Below, in pieces: positions 8,241 through 16,453 of a DNA stretch of 64,000 nucleotides (positions within the stretch are counted from its first letter, which is position 1; every line of letters starts with the position of its first letter). The stretch lies in assembly GCF_001583695.1 (NCBI RefSeq), contig NZ_LOBC01000072.1, positions 62,001-126,000 on the forward strand, written 5' to 3'. The notes beneath the pieces are model-generated. The model had not been told where the DNA came from, ran no database searches, and saw nothing but the letters and a program-made list of their open reading frames with translations. Origin of the DNA: Bacillus wiedmannii. Its GTDB lineage: Bacteria > Bacillota > Bacilli > Bacillales > Bacillaceae_G. Position numbers and translations under genes: made by a program.

Positions 8241-8738
8241 ATGCAAAAAGTACAACTTTCTTGGAGTTTATATGAAAATGAACAAGGTACAATTGAAAAG
8301 TATTGTAAAAATTGCAGACGCACTACCTTATTTACTGACACGAATATTCGTAGGCATAACGCCAACGGAAAAAATATATATCGTTTTGCCATTTATAAAT
8401 GTCCGAAAGATCATACGTGGAACCAAAAACTTCGTATTTATAAATCATTTACTGATCACGTTGAAACAGTCGACATGACGAAGCAAGATCAAACAGAAAC
8501 AACTACTACCATTTCCATTACACATCATAAAGAAGGTGGCGTAGCTGAAATCACAATCGTATTAGATATCGTTTTCGGTTCCCACCGAATCGATAAAGCT
8601 TTATCCACATATATTTCCGACTGGAGCCGTACACTCATTGTGGATAAAATTAAAAATGGGGATATTCAATTGAACGGACAACAAATGAAACCAAATGCAA
8701 TACTTTCTGAAGGCGATCATATCTCGATTTGTTTATAA
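8241..8738 (+). CDS. Zinc-ribbon plus S4-domain RNA-binding protein
   Basis: A 165-residue cytoplasmic protein. The N-terminal 60 residues contain CKNC and CPKDH (C-x2-C ... C-x3-H), which suggests a zinc ribbon. The C-terminal 50 residues (RIDKALSTYISDWSRTLIVDKIKNG followed by IQLNG) form an S4 domain like the N-terminus of RluD-type pseudouridine synthases, but there is no catalytic domain. RNA or ribosome binding is inferred. GAGGTGAAGG precedes the ATG. It lies 95 nt downstream of a terminator-ended structured RNA on the same strand, which could regulate it. Confidence 0.75.
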   Translation: MQKVQLSWSLYENEQGTIEKYCKNCRRTTLFTDTNIRRHNANGKNIYRFAIYKCPKDHTWNQKLRIYKSFTDHVETVDMTKQDQTETTTTISITHHKEGGVAEITIVLDIVFGSHRIDKALSTYISDWSRTLIVDKIKNGDIQLNGQQMKPNAILSEGDHISICL

Positions 8739-8746
8739 TGCAAAAA

Positions 8747-8776
8747 ATCCTCTTACAATCGTAAGAGGATTTTTTT
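8747..8776. terminator. Bidirectional intrinsic terminator
   Basis: A perfect 10-bp stem ATCCTCTTAC/GTAAGAGGAT with a 4-nt loop is flanked by A and T runs. It lies between the S4-domain gene (+) and yutD (-). Confidence 0.9.
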
Positions 8777-9083
8777 ATTTCTTCACTTTTCGTAATACGA
8801 AGTGTGCACAACCGAAGTTACAGTACTCGTATAAATACTCCGTTAACGTACTAATTTTCGTATCATATGTCGAACGTTGATTACTATCATCAAAGAAACC
8901 GCGCAATCTAAGTTGCTCATAACCCCAGTCCCCAACGATATAATCATATTTATTTAAAATTTCTGCATAACGCTCTTTAAATGCTTCTTCACTAAAACCG
9001 TCACGAAAGTTTTTAATTACTTCGTACTGCACATTATTAATGCTCACCGTAGCATGCATCTCTTGCTCTTGCTTTTGCTCCAT
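8775..9083 (-). CDS. yutD: YutD-like conserved protein (DUF1027)
   Basis: A 102-residue cytoplasmic protein matching the YutD family (conserved GDWGYEQLRLRGF and CNFGCAHFVLRK). Its function is unknown. The second of two adjacent ATG codons has slightly better spacing from GAGAGGAAG; the first is also possible. Synteny with the B. subtilis yutC-yutD-yutE block supports the name. Confidence 0.85.
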   Translation of the reverse strand: MEQKQEQEMHATVSINNVQYEVIKNFRDGFSEEAFKERYAEILNKYDYIVGDWGYEQLRLRGFFDDSNQRSTYDTKISTLTEYLYEYCNFGCAHFVLRKVKK

Positions 9084-9201
9084 CATTAACTTCCTCTCTA
9101 AGCATTCTTCTTTTTATCGTATCACAAAGCATACCAACCAACAATTTCAAATACAAAAAATTGAAAATTAGTGCATGCTATGGAGAAGGAGGTGATACAT
9201 C

Positions 9202-9780
9202 GTGAAAAAACAAATTATACTCTCTCTCCTCACTCTTTCCTTATTCGCAGGCTGTCAATCATCTAATAAAGCCGAAATGGAACGTGAAGAAGGAAGTCGT
9301 GTTCTTGTTTCCAATAAAAACGACATGTATCATACGGAAAATACAAATACAAGATTAACGAGAGTCGGTTATTCATCTAAGCAAAAACATGAAGTATCTA
9401 ACAAACAAGTAGGAGCCATTAACCGTGAGAAAGTCGCTGAAATGATTACAAGCATGACAGTCAAACTTCCTGACGTTACAAACGCTGCTACGCTCGTTAC
9501 CGATGATGAAGTATTTGTTGTATACCGTGCAAACACAACGGATCCAAAACTCGTAGCAGATCAAGTATATAAAGCTGCTTTGTCCATCGTCCCTCGCTAT
9601 TATAAAGCATATGTATCAACAGACCAAAAGTTGATTTCTCAAATTCAAGGCCTTCAATCTGGCGCTTTAAATGATACAGAATATACACAGAGCCTCGACA
9701 TGTTAAAACGGGAAATGAGTAAAAATCCTCATTTGAACAATACGGGGGATCAGACTTTGAATGATATGATAAAAAAATAA
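9202..9780 (+). CDS. yutC: YhcN/YlaJ-family sporulation lipoprotein YutC
   Basis: A 192-residue lipoprotein. The signal peptide ends in the lipobox LFAGC, and the mature part has the YhcN/YlaJ fold (AEMITSMTVKLPDVTNAATLVTDDEVFVVYR). Proteins of this family are made in the forespore and associate with the inner spore membrane. The start is GTG, preceded by an ideal AAGGAGGTGAT. It is divergent from yutD, as in B. subtilis. Confidence 0.85.
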   Translation: MKKQIILSLLTLSLFAGCQSSNKAEMEREEGSRVLVSNKNDMYHTENTNTRLTRVGYSSKQKHEVSNKQVGAINREKVAEMITSMTVKLPDVTNAATLVTDDEVFVVYRANTTDPKLVADQVYKAALSIVPRYYKAYVSTDQKLISQIQGLQSGALNDTEYTQSLDMLKREMSKNPHLNNTGDQTLNDMIKK

Positions 9781-9815
9781 AGAAGGTGGAGAAAACCTCC
9801 ACCTTCTTTATTTTT
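9779..9815. terminator. Bidirectional intrinsic terminator
   Basis: Perfect 13-bp arms AAAGAAGGTGGAG/CTCCACCTTCTTT with a 5-nt loop and a T-rich tail. It overlaps the yutC stop and serves the convergent MerR-type gene. Confidence 0.9.
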
Positions 9816-9817
9816 GA

Positions 9818-10549
9818 CTATTTCTTACGATCCGCATAAACCGCCATCGCATCACACATAAACTGCGCTAACCCTTCACCAAACTTATCGATATTTTTCG
9901 TGAAGCGCTCATCTGCGACGTACATTTGACCGAGTCCTTTAAAAGCATCTAATGAATACTCTCCGAAGTTTTGCAAATAATCGTACCATACTCCAATTGC
10001 TTCTTGTGCCTCTTTAGAATCTGGTGCGCCGTGTCTAAGGGCCGCTAAATTTCTGTAAATAGTATTAAACTCTTCTTGATTATCTTTTGACATACCTTTC
10101 GCGTATTCATTCGCTTTATCTACAGCTGCGTCTCCCCATCGTTCACGCGCTTCTTCTTCGTACGGATTATAGCTGAAATCAAAGCCTTCAAATTTCTCTT
10201 TATTCGTCATTTCAATCTCTCCTTTTGTATGCTGAATTGTTTTATCAATCGTCGCAATCACCTTATCTAATCTGGCACGCTTTTCAAGAAGCATTTTCTT
10301 ATGAAGCTGTAGTGCTTCTTCGTGGTCAAATGATGGACTCATAATAATTTCTTTAATTTTCTTCAAAGGGAAGCCTAGTTCTTTAAAAAATAAAATTTGC
10401 TGCAATGTCTCTAAATTTTCATTGGAATACAGACGATATCCAGACTCTGTCGTCTCGTCTGGGGTTAATAACCCAATTTCATCGTAATGATGCAGTGTGC
10501 GCACACTAATTCCAACTAAATTAGCTACTTCTTTTACCTTCATTGTCAT
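9818..10549 (-). CDS. MerR-family regulator with TipAS domain
   Basis: A 243-residue transcription activator. The N-terminal MerR helix-turn-helix ([24 protein letters not shown]) is followed by a dimerisation helix (about 75-115) and a C-terminal TipAS antibiotic-binding domain (about 130-243, with [10 protein letters not shown]). TipAL/Mta relatives activate multidrug responses and their own gene after binding a ligand. I chose the ATG at 10549 because GGGGGAG lies 6 nt upstream. A MerR-type promoter with a 19-bp spacer lies just upstream and implies autoregulation. No obvious target transporter is adjacent. Confidence 0.88.
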   Translation of the reverse strand: MTMKVKEVANLVGISVRTLHHYDEIGLLTPDETTESGYRLYSNENLETLQQILFFKELGFPLKKIKEIIMSPSFDHEEALQLHKKMLLEKRARLDKVIATIDKTIQHTKGEIEMTNKEKFEGFDFSYNPYEEEARERWGDAAVDKANEYAKGMSKDNQEEFNTIYRNLAALRHGAPDSKEAQEAIGVWYDYLQNFGEYSLDAFKGLGQMYVADERFTKNIDKFGEGLAQFMCDAMAVYADRKK

Positions 10550-10571
10550 GTGTATCTCCCCCTTAGTACAT

Positions 10572-10602
10572 ACGATAAAGTATGACGCAACGTTAGAGTC
10601 AA
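10572..10602 (-). promoter_or_regulatory. MerR-type promoter (19-bp spacer) of the TipAS regulator
   Basis: On the minus strand, TTGACT (10597-10602) and TATCGT (10572-10577) are separated by 19 bp, the overlong spacing that MerR activators correct. The spacer holds a partial dyad centred on AACGTT with outer TGAC/GTCA. Confidence 0.6.
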
Positions 10603-10689
10603 TAAGTAAATTCATTTTTTTTTAAAGTTTCATCTCCACTATATTTCATGCATAATAGATATGTACATATATTAGAAAGCGGTGAAAGT

Positions 10690-11463
10690 ATGGTTTCAAG
10701 TACGGTAATTGCCAGTATCACAATTCAACTTGTGATTTCGATTCTGGTACCTATTATTGCGTTTGTTTATTTCCGTAAAAAATATAATATTAATTGGAAA
10801 GTAGTCGGCGTTGGTGTTCTTATCTTTATTGGATTTACCCAAATTCTCGAAACACCGTTCCACCTATTTATGCGTGGTAATCCAGCAATCGCTCCATTTT
10901 TAGAAAATCCGTTTGTCTTTGCAATTTATGGTGGACTAACTGCTGGTATTTTTGAAGAATTAGGACGCTTCGTTGCCTTCTTCTTCCTACTAAAAAAATA
11001 TCTAGAATATAAAGATGGCTTTGCTTATGGAATTGGTCACGGCGGGATTGAATCCATTTTAGTTGGCGGATTCTCTGCATTGCAGACACTTATATTCGCT
11101 AATGCTATTAACAATGGTAGCTTCGCTCAAATGGCAGAAAAACTACCACAATTAAACCTTGTAAAGGATATGTTAATAGAACAACCTGCTTATTTATACT
11201 TCCTTGGCAGCTTGGAAAGAATTATGGCTCTTGTATTGCAAATTTCCTTTACAATGCTTGTCTTATACGCAGTAAAACAGAAGAAATATATCTTCCTTGT
11301 TTACGCTATATTATTCCACGCATTTGTAGACTTTTTCGCGGCACTTTATCAAACAAAAACAATTAACATCTTTGTTGCAGAAGGAATTACCCTTCTCTTC
11401 ACAATTGGTGCTGTCATTCTTATTCGTAAAATGAAAGAGAAATTAATGAGTGTACCGGAATAA
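10690..11463 (+). CDS. YhfC-family intramembrane protein (putative protease)
   Basis: A 257-residue protein with about seven membrane helices, related to B. subtilis YhfC. Conserved membrane-embedded pieces are GIFEELGRF (Glu-Glu), GYGIGHGGIES-like (FAYGIGHGGIE) and FHAFVDFF; these Glu and His residues suggest a metalloprotease-like site. I start at MVSST, because GGTGA lies close upstream and the 14 residues before it are not membrane-like. The substrate is unknown. It is divergent from the MerR regulator gene, so co-regulation is possible but not shown. Confidence 0.78.
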   Translation: MVSSTVIASITIQLVISILVPIIAFVYFRKKYNINWKVVGVGVLIFIGFTQILETPFHLFMRGNPAIAPFLENPFVFAIYGGLTAGIFEELGRFVAFFFLLKKYLEYKDGFAYGIGHGGIESILVGGFSALQTLIFANAINNGSFAQMAEKLPQLNLVKDMLIEQPAYLYFLGSLERIMALVLQISFTMLVLYAVKQKKYIFLVYAILFHAFVDFFAALYQTKTINIFVAEGITLLFTIGAVILIRKMKEKLMSVPE

Positions 11464-11497
11464 AAAATAACCCACCAACTGGTGGGTTATTTTTTAC
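11462..11497. terminator. Bidirectional intrinsic terminator
   Basis: Perfect 15-bp arms ending CCCACC / GGTGGG around AACT, with flanking A and T runs. Confidence 0.9.
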
Positions 11498-11930
11498 CAC
11501 GATTTTCGCAATGATGATAACTCTCGCCCTCTTGCAGCTCCCTCTTCGTTTCTGCATCTATAACAATGTACTTATGAAACTCTTCTGCTTCATTTTGAAA
11601 AAAGGACGCGAAAAAATAAACTTGGCGATCAGGGTGAATAAAAGAATCTTGGAACACCACACTACTCCGACAACCCACAGCTGTTTTTTGTAAGAAAGAA
11701 AATTCTTCATCAGGCACTTCTTTAAATGAGATTTTTTTTCGAACGCTATATGCTGCATTTTTATATTCTTTATACACCTTTTTATCTAACTGTTCATAAA
11801 ACACATCCTCACTCACAAACGATTTATTTCGATTGCTTGGATAATTTAATTTTTGATTGGATTCTGCATATGTTGTGGACAAGTGTATAAAAAAACAAAG
11901 ACCGAATATAATACATATCATTTTTTTCAT
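11487..11930 (-). CDS. Secreted hypothetical protein
   Basis: A 147-residue protein with a clear Sec signal peptide (MKKMICIIFGLCFFIHLSTTYA, cleavage after TYA). The mature part is hydrophilic and has two cysteines (VGCRSS and HHCENR). No domain is recognised. The second ATG is preferred because GAGGTG is only 2 nt from the first. Its 3' end overlaps the terminator shared with the YhfC-type gene. Confidence 0.6.
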   Translation of the reverse strand: MKKMICIIFGLCFFIHLSTTYAESNQKLNYPSNRNKSFVSEDVFYEQLDKKVYKEYKNAAYSVRKKISFKEVPDEEFSFLQKTAVGCRSSVVFQDSFIHPDRQVYFFASFFQNEAEEFHKYIVIDAETKRELQEGESYHHCENRGKK

Positions 11931-12064
11931 CATTACACCTCAAATGTTCATTTATCCACATTACTTTTCCACATATTTAAATCAATATGCCGTTTCCAAT
12001 AAAAAGGAATTTCCCCCACATTTGTCGAAGTATATAGCGTCAACTTGAAAGATGGGGATGAATT

Positions 12065-12619
12065 ATGAAGAAATTGATTGTAATACGACATTGTTCAGCA
12101 ACTGGACAAGAACGTGATGCCGAATTAACGATTGCAGGAAAAAATCAAGCAAACACTCTTGCTACATTCCTCTTAGAAAACCAATCACAAATAGATCATA
12201 TTATTTCAAGCCCATTTGTGCGAGCTATCGATTCAATTCGGCCCTATGCGCTTCAAGCTAACTTGTCTATCCAAGAAGATGAACGATTAGCTGAACGCAT
12301 ATTAAGCGACGTTCCAATGGATGATTGGTTGCAAAAACTAGAATCTACTTTTACAAATATAGATATTGCCTTTTCAGGCGGAGAGTCAACAAAACAAGCG
12401 ACGGATCGTGCTATATCACTTATCCAAGACGTTTTAAAGTTAAAACATACTACAACACTACTTGTTACACACGGCAACTTACTCACGCTCATTTTAAAGC
12501 ACTTTGATCATACGATCGGCTTTATTGAATGGAGAGCTTTAACGAATCCTGATATTTATGAAATTACACTCGATAAACAATGTATCCTAAAACGATTATG
12601 GGAAGCACCGTCCAAGTAA
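12065..12619 (+). CDS. Histidine phosphatase (phosphoglycerate mutase) family protein
   Basis: A 184-residue cytoplasmic phosphatase of the PhoE/GpmB branch. The catalytic motif appears as RHC (LIVIRHCSATGQ) rather than RHG. The second arginine is in SSPFVRAID, the acid is in LAERILSD, and the second histidine is in VTHGN. The substrate is unknown. GGGGATGA precedes the ATG. The frame is complete and of normal length. Confidence 0.82.
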   Translation: MKKLIVIRHCSATGQERDAELTIAGKNQANTLATFLLENQSQIDHIISSPFVRAIDSIRPYALQANLSIQEDERLAERILSDVPMDDWLQKLESTFTNIDIAFSGGESTKQATDRAISLIQDVLKLKHTTTLLVTHGNLLTLILKHFDHTIGFIEWRALTNPDIYEITLDKQCILKRLWEAPSK

Positions 12620-12693
12620 TATCTCTTTCCAACACATTCAGTTGACGCCACGAGAAGAAACTGTACTAACAATAGAAAGGGGTATCACTCCAT

Positions 12694-13173
12694 ATGTACG
12701 AAGATGTACTTGCTTTACTACATAAAACAAATGCTTCTTACGAAAAGTTTGAACACGAACCAGTACTCGATTATGAAACAGATCGTATCGTACGTGAAAG
12801 ACTTGGCTTACACGGCACTCCAAGTAAAAGCTTATTTTTAAAATCAAAGTCTGGAGATTATTACGTATTTTTTACGTTAGAGGGTACAAGGCTCAACCGA
12901 GGAGAGATGAAAGAAATAACAGGAGAAAGCTTATCTCTCTGTTCTCCTGATGAGCTAAGAGAAGAAACAGGTTGTACACCAGGATGTGTAGCTCCTTTCG
13001 GTTATTCACAAAATGTAACGATTATTGTGGATATTGCTATTTATGCTTACGATAAAATTTTAATTACACCTGGTGTACCTGAATTTACAATTGAATTATC
13101 CACAGAGGAATTAAAGAAAATCTTATTAACATGCCCAAATACTGTTTTAGAATATAAACAAAAAGAGAGCTAA
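12694..13173 (+). CDS. YbaK/EbsC-family aminoacyl-tRNA deacylase
   Basis: A 159-residue single-domain protein of the YbaK/ProX editing family. Members hydrolyse mischarged aminoacyl-tRNAs such as Ala- or Cys-tRNA(Pro). The family features GTPSKSLFLKSKSG (with the lysine of the active site), RLNRGEMKEI and GCVAPFGY are visible. AAAGGGG precedes the ATG. The exact tRNA specificity cannot be read from sequence alone. Confidence 0.82.
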   Translation: MYEDVLALLHKTNASYEKFEHEPVLDYETDRIVRERLGLHGTPSKSLFLKSKSGDYYVFFTLEGTRLNRGEMKEITGESLSLCSPDELREETGCTPGCVAPFGYSQNVTIIVDIAIYAYDKILITPGVPEFTIELSTEELKKILLTCPNTVLEYKQKES

Positions 13174-13190
13174 TGATTAGCTCTCTTTTT
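13161..13190. terminator. Bidirectional intrinsic terminator
   Basis: Perfect 13-bp arms AAAAGAGAGCTAA/TTAGCTCTCTTTT around TGA; the left arm includes the YbaK-type gene stop. It also serves lipA on the minus strand. Confidence 0.9.
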
Positions 13191-13193
13191 TCA

Positions 13194-14090
13194 TTATTTT
13201 GCTTCTGCTGTTTTTTCTTTTGCAGAACGAACCTGCTCGTCCGCATGGTAAGAAGAACGCACAAGTGGGCCAGCTTCACAGTGGCTAAAGCCTTTGCTAA
13301 GTGCAATTTCTTTAAGCTCTGCAAATTCTGCTGGTGGGTAATATTTAAGAACTGGTAAATGCTTCTTAGATGGCTGTAGGTATTGTCCAAGAGTTAAAAT
13401 ATCCACATTGTTTGCACGTAAGTCATCCATCGCTTCAATTAAATCTTCTCTCGTTTCACCTAAGCCCACCATAATGCTCGATTTAGTTGGAATATCAGGC
13501 TGCATTTCTTTTGCTCGACGTAAAAACTCTAATGAACGATCATATTTTGCTCTAGCGCGAACTCGGTCAGATAATCGACGTACTGTTTCAATGTTATGGT
13601 TTAAAATATCTGGTTTTGCATCCATTAACATTTTTAAGTTTTCTTCTACTCCACCCATATCAGATGGTAATACTTCGATTGACGTAAATGGATTTTTACG
13701 ACGTACAGCGCGTACTGTTTCAGCAAAAACAGCTGCTCCTCCGTCCTTTAAATCATCACGTGCAACCGCTGTTATAACAACGTGCTTTAAGCCCATTTGT
13801 ACTACAGAATCTGCTACGCGTTCTGGCTCTTGTAAATCAAGCTCAGTTGGTAAGCCTGTTTTAACCGCACAAAAACGACAAGCACGTGTACAAACCGCAC
13901 CTAAAATCATAAATGTTGCTGTTTTCCTTACAGCCCAGCATTCATGAATATTCGGACATTTCGCTTCTTCACAAACTGTATGAAGATTCTTAGAACGCAT
14001 CATTTTCTTTAAGCCTGTATAGTTTTCATTCGTGTTTAACTTAATTTTCAACCATTCGGGCTTGCGCTTATATTCTGTTTGTTTTGTCAT
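13194..14090 (-). CDS. lipA: Lipoyl synthase LipA
   Basis: A 298-residue radical-SAM enzyme that inserts two sulfurs into octanoyl groups on lipoyl domains. The auxiliary cluster motif [12 protein letters not shown] (C-x4-C-x5-C) is near residue 40, and the radical-SAM motif CTRACRFC (C-x3-C-x2-C) near 70. The ATG at 14090 gives the usual 298-residue length and has GGAG 9 nt upstream; the ORF can be extended to a TTG that touches the ribosome site. The neighbouring lytH-yunB order is as in B. subtilis. Its two Fe-S clusters depend on the suf operon, and GcvH at 29.4 kb is a likely substrate. Confidence 0.95.
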   Translation of the reverse strand: MTKQTEYKRKPEWLKIKLNTNENYTGLKKMMRSKNLHTVCEEAKCPNIHECWAVRKTATFMILGAVCTRACRFCAVKTGLPTELDLQEPERVADSVVQMGLKHVVITAVARDDLKDGGAAVFAETVRAVRRKNPFTSIEVLPSDMGGVEENLKMLMDAKPDILNHNIETVRRLSDRVRARAKYDRSLEFLRRAKEMQPDIPTKSSIMVGLGETREDLIEAMDDLRANNVDILTLGQYLQPSKKHLPVLKYYPPAEFAELKEIALSKGFSHCEAGPLVRSSYHADEQVRSAKEKTAEAK

Positions 14091-14279
14091 GGTTATCAAC
14101 TCCGCACAATATGAAATAGTTTACCGTGTTCGCTTCTTTCAATGTAACATATCTATTCTAACGTATGAAAGCGATTTGCTCAAATGAAGATTCTAAGATT
14201 TTTTCCAATCGTTCCCTATAATGAAATACTCCGTATATCCCACACTAAAAAGAGTGATGTTGTGAAAGGAGTCTATTTC

Positions 14280-15263
14280 ATGCTTCGAAAAATTTCTCTT
14301 TTGCTTTCAATTTGCTTTCTTCTCCACCAAAACATCGCTTACGGTGAAGATAATCAGCAAAGCATATACGAAAAGCGCATGGCACTATATAAAGAAACCG
14401 AGCAATCTTCAGGCATTCCGTGGTATTACTTAGCTGCAATGGATCAATACGAAAGAAATATACGGAGCGTAAGAAAAGATATTCCGAAAAAACCAGATGC
14501 CATTATTTCCCTTTATTTCAAACCAGAAATATGGGCTGGTCCCGTTAATGGTAACGACACTCTCCCCCATACAATTTCTCTATTTGGCGGATTGGGTTTA
14601 GATGGTGACAAAGATGGATTTGCAAACGCAAATAACGACCGTGATCTTCTGCATACAGCAGCGACAATTTTAAAGAAACAAGGAACGTCCGAAGACCGTG
14701 TTCACATTATGCTTTGGGAATATTATAGACGTGCGAAAACAGTTGAATTAATTACCGAATACGCCCAAATTTATAAACATTACGGACGTATTAATTTAGA
14801 AGGAAATGCTTTCCCTCTTCCGATTCGTAGTGACCATAGCTACCGTAGTACTTTCGGTGCTGGAAGAAGTTTTGGGGGAAGGAGAGTTCATGAAGGAACT
14901 GATATTTTTGCAGGCTATGGTGTACCAGTAAGATCTACTTGCTATGGCATTATTGAAACAAAAGGCTGGAACCGTCTTGGCGGATGGCGCATCGGTATTC
15001 GCGACCTTCATAATAATTACCATTATTACGCTCATTTAGGCGGATTCTCAAAAGAAATACAGCTTGGACAAATTGTCGAACCAGGAAAAGTAATCGGATT
15101 TGTCGGTAGCACCGGTTACGGCCCTCCCGGCACAGCGGGAAAATTCCCGCCCCACCTACATTTCGGTATGTATAAAGACAATGGTTATACAGAATGGGCT
15201 TTCGATCCATACATGCATTTAAGTCTGTGGGAGCGAAAAGAACGCACGAATACAAAACGATAA
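14280..15263 (+). CDS. lytH: M23 peptidase LytH/YunA (cortex L-Ala endopeptidase type)
   Basis: A 327-residue exported zinc peptidase. A signal peptide (about 1-23, ending AYG) is followed by an unassigned region with a GLDGDKDGFANANNDRD segment. The LytM/M23 domain (about 205-310) has HEGTDIFAG, HYYAHLG and PHLHFGM zinc and catalytic motifs. By sequence and position it matches B. subtilis LytH, which trims cortex peptide side chains to L-Ala during sporulation. AAAGGAG lies 8 nt before the chosen ATG; the upstream frame extension is not signal-like. Confidence 0.88.
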   Translation: MLRKISLLLSICFLLHQNIAYGEDNQQSIYEKRMALYKETEQSSGIPWYYLAAMDQYERNIRSVRKDIPKKPDAIISLYFKPEIWAGPVNGNDTLPHTISLFGGLGLDGDKDGFANANNDRDLLHTAATILKKQGTSEDRVHIMLWEYYRRAKTVELITEYAQIYKHYGRINLEGNAFPLPIRSDHSYRSTFGAGRSFGGRRVHEGTDIFAGYGVPVRSTCYGIIETKGWNRLGGWRIGIRDLHNNYHYYAHLGGFSKEIQLGQIVEPGKVIGFVGSTGYGPPGTAGKFPPHLHFGMYKDNGYTEWAFDPYMHLSLWERKERTNTKR

Positions 15264-15292
15264 CCGTAGCATATTGCTACGGTTATTTTTTT
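15261..15292. terminator. Intrinsic terminator between lytH and yunB
   Basis: An 11-bp stem TAACCGTAGCA/TGCTACGGTTA with a 3-nt loop and T7 tail. Confidence 0.9.
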
Positions 15293-15299
15293 AATTCGG

Positions 15300-16031
15300 C
15301 TAACTATCCGTTTTCTTTTTATCAGGTACAACCACACTCCCGCTTCCATAATAAGTAGGTACCTCCCCTTGAACAATGCGCGTTGCAATCGGAACATCTT
15401 GTTTTACCTTTATTTCTTTCGTATGAAATGGAATAATCACTTGCAACGTGACTTCCATCTCCATAATAATTTGAATCGCTGTCGTATTGATCCCGTGCGG
15501 TTCAATTTTTTGTTTAATATCCGTATTCACATGACCAATCGTCGTGAAATCAATTGGAATATCGGGACCTATATTTCCAAGAAGCGCATTATCCGTTACA
15601 CGACCAAAAGGAACTGCCATCGTTGCCCCATTTTTTTCAGAAATACCTAGCCCCTTCAAATCACCTTGTTCTACTTGCTGTAAATATTTTTCTATGTATG
15701 TGGTCGTTGACGTTACGATTTCATTTACTTGCTTTGTATTTAAATTAATTGTGGATACTTTTCCGTTTTTATCATTTTGTACTTTCATTAATGAATCGAC
15801 ATCAAACCCTTCATTAATTCTATCTTTTACCGCCTTCGTCATAACCGCTGTCGCCATTTTATGCGTCTCTACTTCCCCATATTTAAGTAATGTCGGCTGA
15901 ATGCTCTTATTCACAATCCATAATCCTTGCACGAGTAATATGACAAAAAGAATAAACGACATCAGCAGTATGTGCCGAAAGGAAATTGATCCCCTTCGAA
16001 ACCGCGAATTTTTCGAACGAAATATACTCAT
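15300..16031 (-). CDS. yunB: Sporulation protein YunB
   Basis: A 243-residue membrane-anchored protein. A basic N-terminus is followed by one membrane helix (about 22-44); the rest is extracytoplasmic with a YunB-typical pattern (YGEVETHKMATAVMTKAV, GNIGPDIPIDFTTIGHV). Family members are sigma-E genes needed for spore formation. The gene sits between lytH and yunC as in B. subtilis. Confidence 0.88.
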   Translation of the reverse strand: MSIFRSKNSRFRRGSISFRHILLMSFILFVILLVQGLWIVNKSIQPTLLKYGEVETHKMATAVMTKAVKDRINEGFDVDSLMKVQNDKNGKVSTINLNTKQVNEIVTSTTTYIEKYLQQVEQGDLKGLGISEKNGATMAVPFGRVTDNALLGNIGPDIPIDFTTIGHVNTDIKQKIEPHGINTTAIQIIMEMEVTLQVIIPFHTKEIKVKQDVPIATRIVQGEVPTYYGSGSVVVPDKKKTDS

Positions 16032-16085
16032 AAAAAAACCTCCTTCTTATATCATTTCTATGCAAGAAGGAGGGACGATATATGC

Positions 16086-16388
16086 TTATCTCATTTTTAA
16101 TAATGCTTCTTTTCCGATTGTGCCTGCCGTAATACCTAATGCTTCGGCTTCAATCGTGACTGATTCTAGCGGTGCTTCAAGAAGTTGTTCAATCGTTCTT
16201 ACACCAACCGCACGGCCAGCAATAATTCCTCGATCACCTAACTTCTCATTTAAAAGACCTACATCTAATGCACCGCACATAATATATCCTTTATCGCTCA
16301 TTACAGCTAGCAAATTTGTCTTTGGAAGTTTGACGCTAACCGCAATAAACGTATAATTATCGATTATAATTGGCTCCACATTAACCAT
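16086..16388 (-). CDS. yunC: YunC-like DUF1805 protein
   Basis: A 100-residue soluble protein of the DUF1805 family (KLPKTNLLAVMSDKGYIMCGALDVGLLN). Function is unknown. The ATG at 16388 is chosen because GAGAGGAG is 8 nt upstream; the upstream GTG overlaps that site. Order yunB-yunC-yunD is conserved. Confidence 0.85.
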   Translation of the reverse strand: MVNVEPIIIDNYTFIAVSVKLPKTNLLAVMSDKGYIMCGALDVGLLNEKLGDRGIIAGRAVGVRTIEQLLEAPLESVTIEAEALGITAGTIGKEALLKMR

Positions 16389-16453
16389 AGTCCACACTCC
16401 TCTCTTTCTTATCTGTATGACAAGAGAAAAATGAGTGTTACAAGTTAACTAGC

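Noticed and set aside
12642-12670. TTGACG with a distal TACTAA as promoter for the YbaK-type gene
   Set aside because: The -10 match is poor and spacing is not clearly 17 bp.
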